Of a stretch of 64,000 bases of DNA, positions 55,790-64,000 are shown piece after piece. Numbering within the stretch: position 1 is the first letter of the stretch; each line of letters starts with the position of its first letter. A program made the position numbers and the translations under genes. The DNA is from Brachionus manjavacas (Eukaryota; Rotifera; Eurotatoria; Ploima; Brachionidae), in assembly GCA_019054805.1 (NCBI GenBank), contig JAHQIY010000006.1, positions 5,208,001 through 5,272,000 on the forward strand, given 5' to 3'. The notes under the pieces are model-generated. The model was not told the origin of the DNA. It searched no databases and saw only the letters and a program-made list of their open reading frames with translations.

Positions 55790-56110
55790 AAAAAAACATA
55801 TTTTAAAGTATCACTGTTGGTTATGTTTATGTGTTTTCTTCATATGGCCTTTTTAACCTCTATCACCTTCAAAAAAACGACCACAAATTTTACATTCTAT
55901 TGGATTATGTTTGCCACTCAAAACTTTTGTAATTTTTACTCTAGACTCATCGTTACAAGGTTTCGATTTGGCTACATTTTCATATTCTTTGCTTTTAATT
56001 TTATATTTAAACTACCAAATCAATGTTGTCAATCGAATCTCGATTTTTTGAGTCGACACAGCCATTGTCCAAATCATCAACATCATCGACGCTATTATTC
56101 AGTTCTGGAG
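55790..56110 (-). pseudogene. Remnant encoding an acidic stretch and one C2H2 zinc finger
   Basis: On the minus strand, around 55800-55930, is ECKICGRFFEGDRG, a stop, then KGHMKKTH: C-x2-C-x12-H-x4-H if the stop is read through. Further upstream is an acidic segment NNSVDDVDDLDNGCVD (near 56060-56100). A frameshift lies between them. Single fingers of this type occur at the N-terminus of some LINE proteins and in host factors; the origin cannot be decided. Confidence 0.5.
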
Positions 56111-56250
56111 AACAAGTTATATTTTATGTGAACAAAATATATTTTAAGAGAACATTTCAGTTCTCATATAGGTGAACGAAGATTACGTGAACAGATTGTT
56201 CATCAAACCTGAGAACAGGAATTGTTCGCCTAACAAGTGAACAAACGATC
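56104..56250. other. Cluster of GAACA words and GAACA/TGTTC palindromes
   Basis: At least seven GAACA words in about 150 bases, including GTGAACAGATTGTTC and GAGAACAGGAATTGTTC, which are inverted pairs spaced by 3 and 5 bases. Similar GTGAACAATTCAC occurs at 55741-55753. It could be a decayed foldback element or a binding-site cluster. Confidence 0.4.
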
Positions 56251-56526
56251 TCATAAACCACTAGACCAAAAAATTTTTAATTTTGATATTTTATTGGAAA
56301 CTAAATTAAAGAAAACAAGTTTATTATAATTTAATTTAAAATTTAAATATATTCAATTATTTAAATTAATGAATTGTTTCTATCTGCTATAAGAGTTTCT
56401 AGACCACGGCCTTTTAAATTTAAGGCACTGATTATTTTTTTTCATTCTTTTTCCTCTTTTTCAGCTGAAAAAATAATCTTGAATTAAAAAGCAAAAAAAA
56501 ATTTTAAATTAAATGAATAGAAAAAA

Positions 56527-57060
56527 ATGCAAACAACCTTATGTAAGATTGGCCTAAATCGCACAAAAAGAAATCTTTGCCGTGATTTGAATAGCTTCGA
56601 TGTAAGTGATGCAGCTCTTTGCAATACAAGGAGCGAACAAGTGTGGTGCAATGTCAAGGTCAATGAAGAATTAATACTAGTTAGTTGCGTCTACAGACCT
56701 CTTTTGCGGACTGCGAGCTCAACCTTGAAATTAACAAGTCAATTGTTTTGCGACACACATGTGCAGCTCAGACTAGTCCAAAAGTCTTCTCGTGGCCGGC
56801 GATTTCAACTTCCCCGACATCAACTGGAACCAAGAAAGTGGTTTCTGCACAAAAAAAGGTTGCCCTCTTGTCTTGAATTCCTCAGCACTATGGGTAAAAA
56901 CTTCCTGACTTAGCAGGTCCTCGAGCCCACGTTAAAGTATAATATCCTGGAGCTCGTTGTTACAAAAGATCCAGCAAGAGTCTTTCGAATAGCTCACAGC
57001 CTGCCTCTGGGTTCAACTGACAAGGACTGTTTGCAGGCAACTCTCACGGTGAGCTAAATA
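56527..57060 (+). pseudogene. CR1-like LINE endonuclease fragment
   Basis: Plus-strand AP-endonuclease pieces in shifting frames: QVWCNVKVNEELILVSCVYR, then VAGDFNFPDINWNQESGF with the active-site GDFN motif near 56791-56820, then EFLSTMGKNFLT and NILELVVTKDP followed by LPLGSTDKDCLQATL, the equivalent of the usual LG-SDH-L block with the catalytic histidine changed. It resembles the endonuclease part of the LINE at 335-2300. No RT follows. Confidence 0.8.
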
Positions 57061-57385
57061 TAATTTTGAATAATTTTTCACATGCATAGATGTTATTTTT
57101 TTATTTGCTTACACATTTGCTTATGATGCTCGTTCCTCGCAATAACTTAATCCAGCACTCACGCATGCGTTCTCTGAATGATTAGTTCATTCGAACATTT
57201 TAAAGCGTTCCTTTTTGAGCCAAATTTTGTTACTATAAATAAAACAAACTATTTACATAAATGGAGATACTTCAATAAACAGTTTTAACAAAAAGTTTCC
57301 TGGTAACATAATTGGTGAAAGCGGTAAAATTTGAGCTTAGTGTTGTTCTGTCTGTTTGATTAGTGTAATAGATTGTGTTATTAGA
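57061..57385. other. Spacer before the Gypsy gag
   Basis: AT-rich; may contain part of a 5' LTR (an AATAAA at about 57273) but no second LTR was found to prove it. TGCGAGGAACGAGC on the minus strand near 57130 also occurs at 29752 and 43425. Confidence 0.3.
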
Positions 57386-59520
57386 ATGGAAATTTTTGGC
57401 TTTGAGAGTGTACCATTTTTCAATGGAGAAGGTGACGCTGAGAATTTTTCCAATATTACGAATTTGAAGCAGTGAAGAAAGATTGGAACGATGCAAAAAG
57501 TGCAAAGTGATAGAATTCTGATAAACTGGTGTTGCAAAGCAAGCATTCAATATGCATACAGACGAGGAAACAAAGGATTTTTCAAAAATTTCAAAGCATT
57601 TGATAGAACAGTGTTTAGGGTTCTATGAAAGCTGTTGAATCACCTGCGCAATTTGCAATTGAGTTAGAAAAGTTTGTGAAGAGAACTTATCCAAAGTTGG
57701 ACAAAACCAGACAGCAAGTAACCATGCAGCATCATTTCTTAAATGTTTACCGGTTCATGTGAGGTCGGTTGTGCGAGGTGGTATGAGTAAGTTGGATTGG
57801 ACTGAAGGGGTGTCATTGGCTGATCAAGTGTTTAAAGATTATATACCATATGGTCAAGGTGTGGAACTTGAAACCAAATCGAGGTTGAGGGCGAGTTAAA
57901 TAGGATTAATGTCAATTATAGTAAAGGACGTGATAAATTCAATGGCAGTTGTAACTTTTGTGGTATATATGGTCATAAAGAAGTTGAGTGTCGGAAAAAA
58001 CGTGGAAGAATGAGCGTTACTAACACTTATGGCTCCAGATTTAACCGTTATTATTACAATAAGGATCGAAGTAAATTTTCTCGAAAAGACAGCGATAAAG
58101 TTGAAAGCTTTAATGCCAAAGTCTATTCAGTCCAAATTAAAAACACTCAAAAAGATCTTGATGAGCTTGAGCAATTTAATATGCTCGAGCTAAAGACATC
58201 AGTTTTGGAGCAACGAGTCAATTTGATAAGGGTGAATGGTTTGGCAAAACTGACTGGCAAAAAGAATGGTTGCACATTAAGTATGTTGGTTGATGAGGGT
58301 GCATCGCATTCATTTATCAAAATGAATGTGTTACCTGAAAAAATAGTTGAACAGATTGAAAATTGCTCAAGTGGTTTGGATGTGGTTAAACGAGAGTACT
58401 CATTGAAAATGGCAACGGAGACGAGAACTATTTATATTGGACATGTTATATTGGACGATTTTTGATTAAGATTGATGAGTGGATAGGAGAGCAATTGTTT
58501 GTTGTGTCAAGGAATTTGTCATCTGAGCAATGCATTTTAGGCAGAGTTTTTGAAAAAAAAACGAGTCCTAATTGATCATTTTAGTGACAAAATTTTGATT
58601 AGATCAGAGTCATGTGTACTAAAAGCTTGTGTGAATAGAGTCAATTGTTTTGTTAAGCAAGCGACTTACATTAAGCCACTTACTGAAAAATTGATATATG
58701 CAAAATTTGGTAAAATGGAGCTGAAAAGAACCATGATCTTTGAGTCGAATCCATCATTGGATAGTAGAGGCGTTCGTTTTGCTTGTAGTTTACATAAAGT
58801 AGAAGAAGAAACTGAACAGATTGTAGTGAGTGCACTGAATGCAACAACATACAATGTAAAATTAGAACCAAATGAGATAGTTGGATATATGGAGGAAGCT
58901 GCTCGGTTTGAAGACGACGGTGAAATGTTTCTTGAAGCTCAGCTTCTGAATATGCTTAAAAAGTACCAGGGTGTGTTTAAAAAGGACAAGGATCCAAATG
59001 GTTTAACAAATTTGATCCAACACAAAAATGTGACAACAAATGATTTGCCCATCAGACAACGTCAGTACAGAATGTCTCCAGAGGGTCGTGCAGAGGTTCG
59101 AAAGCAAGTGAATGAGATGTTGGCTGAGGGAATTGTTGAGAAGAGTGAGAGTGCATGGTCTTCACCAGTATTATTAGTTTAAAAAAAAAGTCAAGATGGT
59201 AAGCCTAAGTACAGATTTTGTATTGACCTCACAAAACTCAACGAGATTACAGTAAAAGACTCGTATCCATTACCACGAATCGATGAGACACTAGAAAACT
59301 CATTAAAAAATTTAGTAATATTGCCACGTGTTTGTACAAATTGAGCGAGTCCAAAAGCAAGTTCAAATGGAATGAGCAAGTAGAAATGGCGTTCAATCAG
59401 CTAAAACAAAAATTGGCATCAGCACCTGTTTTGGCGTTACCGAACTTTAAAGAACCATTTAAAATTGAGTGTGATGCATCTGACACGGCAATTTCGCAGT
59501 ACTTATCCAAACCATAGATG
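57386..59520 (+). pseudogene. Gypsy-type LTR retrotransposon remnant (gag-pol)
   Basis: In order: a gag start at 57386 (MEIFGFESVPFFNGEGD), frameshifted gag with SPAQFAIELEKFVKRTYP, a nucleocapsid zinc knuckle CNFCGIYGHKEVEC at 57949-57990, a retropepsin-like segment LVDEGASHSFIK near 58289-58321 where the usual D-T/S-G triad reads D-E-G, and the N-terminal part of RT (58990-59290: RQRQYRMSPEGRAEV, SAWSSPVLLV, stop, then KPKYRFCIDLTKLNEIT and YPLPRIDETL). The RT catalytic core is deleted and the sequence jumps to the start of the RNase H region (LASAPVLALPNFKEPF, IECDASDTAIS). No integrase or LTRs were identified. Many breaks; not functional. Confidence 0.88.
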
Positions 59521-59833
59521 GTAACGACCTCAAAAAGGTGTTTTTAAATAATTTGAAGAAAAAGAGAAAATTTTGATTAGTTATTTGCTGAAAGAAATTA
59601 CAGATATTTCCAAAGCATTAAATATTTTCAAAAATGACGATTAATTAATAATGGGAAATAAAATGACACGAAAAATTGTGATATTCAGTGACAGAAAGTT
59701 TGAGTCACATTGTAGCACTATGTATTATGTTGATAAACCAATAAACAAATCAGAAGAAGATGTGTTTTTGTAATAAATAATATCAATCATGGACGGATTT
59801 GCTGAAGGTAATTAATTAAATAAAATAAAAATA
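59521..59833. other. Spacer, nothing recognised
   Basis: Contains a 41-codon frame starting at about 59651 (MGNKMTRKIVIFSDRKFESH) with no recognised similarity. Probably decayed transposon DNA. Confidence 0.3.
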
Positions 59834-60326
59834 AAATTTTTTCTAAAAATATTTCGAAATTAGATGTTTAGTTTGTTTATATTATTTAATATAAGTAAAC
59901 AATTTTATTAACTTTTACTTTTAGAATGATTATTCAAAAAAAACTCATAAAAATTAAGTTTATAAAACTTTTTTTTTCATTCTTAATAAATTTAATGAAA
60001 CTTAAAGATGTCTTCCGTTTTTTAAGAAATAAATCAGAGTTGTTTAAAAGTCTTTAAAAAAAAGTCCAAGTCCCGACTTTTTTTTTTTTTTTTTCTTCAA
60101 AGTCCAAGTCAGGACTTTTAAAATTTAAAAAAAAAAAAAATCGAAATCCTGATCCAAACAGTCTGAATTAATCGGGCGGCAAAAAAACCGGCCAACCTTT
60201 AGGAAGGCGGTATTTCAGCTTGGCAGTCAAAATTTTGGAAGTAAAAGTTATTAAAATTGTTTACTTATATTAAATAATATAAACAAACTAAACATCTAAT
60301 TTCGAAATATTTTTAGAAAAAAATTT
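59834..60326. repeat. Long inverted repeat, about 87-bp arms
   Basis: Arms 59834-59920 and 60239-60326 are reverse complements with one base difference and one length difference in a T/A run. The roughly 318-bp centre contains the hAT-like head at 60035. Arms this well matched among decayed repeats suggest a recent foldback element or a recent inverted duplication. Confidence 0.9.
60035..60180 (+). mobile_element. hAT-like MITE head
   Basis: Begins CAGAGTTGTTTAAAAGTC, the same tip as the internal end at 48596 (complemented), followed by AAGTCCAAGTC and GACTTT words. A right end was not found. Confidence 0.5.
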
Positions 60327-60454
60327 AAAGAAAATTTAAAAAGTTTATTAATTTAAAAAAATAAATGTTAAATAATTAAAATGTTTTTTAATTTAAATAA
60401 AAATAAACAATTACCAACGGCCAAAAACTCTCAACGGTTAACAACCACCAACAA

Positions 60455-60770
60455 TATTACTACTACTTTATTTTTTATACTTTTTTTATTAAAATAAAAC
60501 AAACAATTCCTAACGGCCAAAAACTACCAACAACAATATTACTACTACTACTCCTACTTTACTCCTAATCTATACTAGTACTACTTAATAACTATTATTT
60601 CTACTACTACTACTAAATAACTATTATTACTACTATTCCTACTACTACTACTTTATTCCTACTACTACATTACTATTATTACTGCTACTCCTACTACTAC
60701 TACTTTAATAATGCTACTACTACTACATTACTATTATTACTACTACTCCTACATTCCTATTAATACCAAT
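60455..60770. repeat. CTA/TAC trinucleotide-rich region
   Basis: Imperfect runs of ACT/CTA/TAC with TCC and TTA interruptions over about 300 bases. Simple-sequence DNA without coding potential. Confidence 0.85.
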
Positions 60771-60974
60771 CTCACTTCTCTACTGATTTATTAAAAAAAT
60801 TTCTATGTCTTAGCAATTATAACTGCTTTAACTGAATTGCTTTTACTTTACTTATTTTTTCCTTTACTTTGAGAAAATATTAAAAGGCAAGAAATTTAAA
60901 AGAATTTAACTTCAGTTAATTATTAATTCTAATTATTGCACGATAAAAAATTTAAATTTTTTGAATTTTTTTCA

Positions 60975-61045
60975 AACCAAAAGGGATCGAACCCTCTACC
61001 TTTGGATATTATTAACATCACGTTAACTATTGCGCTATTACATCT
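60975..61045 (-). other. tRNA-like segment (SINE head or tRNA relic)
   Basis: The minus strand reads TAGCGCAATAGTTAACG, like a pol III A box, and 32 bases later GGTTCGATCCC, a perfect B box. The T-arm can pair, but the anticodon stem has the wrong loop size and the acceptor ends do not pair, so a working tRNA is unlikely. Confidence 0.4.
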
Positions 61046-61359
61046 TACATTCAACACTTGTATAATTATCTAATTTATATTATTAATTTAATAGATTAAG
61101 GATTAAAGTCTAAACATAATTTAGTCATAATTCAAATTTTAAAAATGATTCAGGAAAATTGAAAAATAAAATGAAAAAGTAACTATTTAAATTTAATTTT
61201 GGATCGTTCAATATCTCAAATTGAACTATCCAATAATGGATAGTTAGGTTAAAAATTATTTAACTATCAAAATTTTTATTAATTAATAAAAAATTTCAAT
61301 TAAAAAACTTTATCTCCTACTTGAAAAGCTAATTCTCAAGTAATATTAGAAGTCTTTAT

Positions 61360-61980
61360 CTCCTACTATATCAGTAGGCGACACTATAGTAAGGGTCGGC
61401 TAACGTTAGAGTTACCAGGTTCTTGCTCATATCTAACTGGTCATCTTAAAAACGCCATTTTTCTAATGGCTACCAGTCTTTACTGCCTTTTTCAATCTAA
61501 ACAGAGTTTGGTTTGGATACCACTCGCCCGGGTCGAAGCGGTCTTTCCGATTACACCTTCACGAGTTGAGTCAGCGAGGCTATGTTGTCATGGAGACAGA
61601 TAGCAAATGATTCTGGCGATGACCTTTGCCGATCATAGTGATAGTTTTGATACAATCACTATGGTTGGATAATAAAGATTTGAAAAATAGTTCTTTACAC
61701 GTTTGCGCCTAAAAAGAGTTCCCGTGGGAAGGAATTCTTAATTAATATATTTAAGCTGCGGGGTGCCATGTTTTAATTAAACTAGATCTCTATATCGTGC
61801 TATAGACATTTTCATTATGACTTTGTATCGGATAGCATGAAATAGAGTAAATAGTTTATTAGAAATGGCATCGTGATGAGCGCAGCATGGAATTTTTTAC
61901 GGTATGGAATGGATCAATGGAATTTATGGGAATTGAATATGAAGTGGACTTTTGGACAAGCAATCAATCTTCAATCAAGT
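61360..61980. other. GC-richer segment of unknown origin
   Basis: Clearly less AT-rich than its surroundings. It contains a 9-bp hairpin (CATAGTGAT at 61634-61642 with ATCACTATG at 61655-61663). No protein family was recognised in six frames. It may be the noncoding end of a retrotransposon. Confidence 0.4.
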
Positions 61981-62710
61981 TTACCATATTTTTTTTCTTT
62001 TTCTTCTTTTAAGTTTTTGAGTTTGGTTAAGAAATAAAAATAAAATTAAACCAAAATAAAAGCTTTGCACATTTGTGAATCGGACTTAGTAAGCGCAGTC
62101 CGATACCTGTAAGAGATTTTGGCCGTATAATGGACTATAATTATTCGCTTTCTATAGTCACGCAAAAAGCTACCACATCTTTTAATTTTTTTTAAGGTAT
62201 CATTTATACTAGCAATTTATTCTAAATCGTGTCAAGCAATCAATCAATCGAGCAAGCAAATAATTCAACTTTTTTTTTTAAATAAATTTGTAAATATTAA
62301 AATATAATTTAGAAAATTTATATTTATTGTATTTTTAAATGAAATTATATCTTTTTAGAATAAACTTTTAAAATTAAAACTTCAAACTTTATTTATCGAA
62401 TTACTTTAATGAAGAACTTATATATCTTTTTAAAATTAAAAAAAATTGATTACAAAATTCAAAATTTATTTAAAAATAAACTATTTTAAAAGAAATAATT
62501 ATTTTTAATTTTTAACATTAATAATATAATTTATTTACATCAAAAATACCAATAGTAGGCCGTAATTTTCCAATTGTGAGTCTTTAATAATTCAGTTTTA
62601 AAATTTCAAAATTTAAGATTTAATTAAATTTTTAATTCTATATTAACTAATATTTTTTGAAAATTTTAGATATTTAAATCATCATTAAGTAATTAAAAAA
62701 AGTTTATAAA
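61981..62710. other. AT-rich spacer
   Basis: Nothing recognised. It may include the 5' noncoding end of the hAT element that follows. Confidence 0.35.
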
Positions 62711-64000
62711 ATGAGTAATTTAACTACCGAATCTCAAATTTTGAGTACCATTGATTATGAGAAACAATCATCTTCGAAGGAAAAGGCAATAATTAACTTT
62801 GCATACATTGAATTAACCAAAAAAAGTAAATTTTTAAACAAGCATTAAGAAATACTTTAACATAAATTTTTAAAGTAGGTACTGATAATAAAGTTATATC
62901 AAGAACGGCAAAATGTAAACGATGTAAAATTCACATTCCCGATTTAAAGTGCAATTCTTCAAACTTTATACGACATTTGAAAAAGTGCGACAAAGAATGC
63001 TATGATCGGTTTAAAATGAAAAAGACGACGAAAAATGATATTTTTTACCAAGATAATAAAAAAACCTTGACTGCAGAGATAATAAACGATTTAATTTTTA
63101 AATATTTAATTATTAGATGTGGTCTACCTTATCGCTTGGTGGAATGTGAAGCTTTCCGAAATTTCATGTCACTTATATGCAAAAAATGAATGCCAACATC
63201 AAGGACAAATCTATTAAATTTACAAAATAAAGCGATTTCTAAAATGTGTAGCAATTTGAAGTTCATATTATCAAAAATTCGATTTGTGTCACTGACCACA
63301 TATGTTTGGACTGATCGGCGGCTAAGGTCATTTCTCGGAATAACAATCCATTTTGTAAACGAAAATTTCGAATTTAAAACGTACGTTCTTCGTTGTAAAT
63401 ACATTTATCACACTACTGGAATAGCTTTCAAAAGAGAACTTGATAATATTATTGATGAATTCGCTATTCGTGAAAAATTAGTACGAATAGTAACTGATAA
63501 TGGTTCAAATATGGTGAAAATGGGCAGGCTAATGAATCTTGTCGGTGAAGATGAGTTCGACTTAAATGAACCGATTTATGAGGTAAGCCCAACTGACACT
63601 GAGGGCGAAATTACTAGCTCTCAAGACGAAGTTAATCTATGAGAGCGACATTTTTCATAATTCGGGATTGATACATTTGAGATGCTTTGCACATAGCCTA
63701 CAGCTTGTTGTTAAAAATAGCCTTGTAAAAATCAACAACGTTAGGCGTATTATCACAAAATGTACAACAATATCAGCAAAATATAGACAAAAAAAAGTGT
63801 TTGCCACTTATTTAACCGAAAAAAATTACAATTCTATTCCCAAGCCTATCAAAGTACGCTGGAATAGTGAGATTAATTGATTGAGGGCTATTTGCAAGAT
63901 CAAATTAACCGACTTAAATGGTGGCCTTAAAAATATTGAAAATCATGGATTAATTTGAAGTCAAAATGAACATTCAAGACTGGCAGACGCTATCAATATT
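62711..64000 (+). pseudogene. BED-finger hAT transposase, broken, continues past the window
   Basis: Starts ATG at 62711 (MSNLTTESQIL); a short intron near 62826-62877 or a frameshift precedes a BED zinc finger (CKRCKIHIPDLKC, then NFIRHLKKC). A TGA at 63187-63189 cuts the next part, which resumes at 63190 with the RNase H-like catalytic fold: TTYVWTDRRLRSFLGIT, then VRIVTDNGSNMVKM with the second catalytic aspartate. After a stop at 63640 comes LRCFAHSLQLVVKNSL and, near 63850, VRWNSEIN, both standard hAT motifs. The dimerisation domain would lie beyond 64000. Stops show it is dead. It could be related to the source of the hAT-like MITEs nearby, but no termini link them. Confidence 0.85.

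Noticed and set aside
55712-56131. Plus-strand 139-codon frame rich in Phe and hydrophobic residues
   Set aside because: It is antisense to the zinc-finger remnant and shows no family features.
60975-61045. Functional tRNA gene
   Set aside because: Anticodon stem and acceptor stem do not fold correctly despite good A and B boxes.

Overview
The window is from an AT-rich animal genome. It has spliced genes with very short introns, a ciliary dynein, a secreted chitin-binding protein, and many decayed animal-type transposons (CR1/jockey-like and other LINEs, Gypsy, MULE, hAT, piggyBac-like). A ciliated, chitin-bearing small protostome fits best; a monogonont rotifer of the Brachionus type is my guess, but the sequence alone does not prove it.

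Layout. 1-6178 is repeat-rich flank: a CR1-like LINE remnant on the minus strand, a piggyBac-like MITE, a second LINE 3' end, and the dynein promoter region. 6179-21099 (+) is a complete axonemal outer-arm dynein heavy chain of the DNAH9/11/17 (beta) class, 4464 residues in only six exons by my splice model. 21100-22895 holds a polyA signal, a long-armed foldback element, a LINE 3' half and a histone H4 C-terminal fragment.

22896-54410 is a tandem segmental array: two complete units (about 12.2 and 16.1 kb) and a partial third. Each unit begins with the end of a 91-codon reading frame, then a perfect-looking hairpin, then a minus-strand gene for a secreted protein with three chitin-binding type-2 domains (three nearly identical copies). 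In the two complete units this is followed by a SWIM-type MULE, LINE remnants, a FLYWCH-type MULE and a foldback MITE. The units differ by structural events that can be ordered: recombination between two pieces of one MULE, a deletion, a change in a 48-bp coding repeat, and insertion of a hAT-like element into unit 2 only.

The most unusual object is that insertion (48142-50511). It has hAT-like terminal inverted repeats and an exact 8-bp target duplication, the matching empty site survives in unit 1, and its body is dominated by a roughly 40-bp minisatellite of about 45-50 copies built from the same AAGTC/GACTT words as its termini.

54411-64000 is a transposon graveyard: a jockey-like LINE RT fragment, a small hAT-like MITE, a zinc-finger remnant, a LINE endonuclease fragment, a Gypsy remnant, a long inverted repeat, trinucleotide-rich DNA, a tRNA-like segment, and a broken BED/hAT transposase running off the window. 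The two host gene types do not form a pathway: the dynein powers cilia and the chitin-binding proteins are extracellular.
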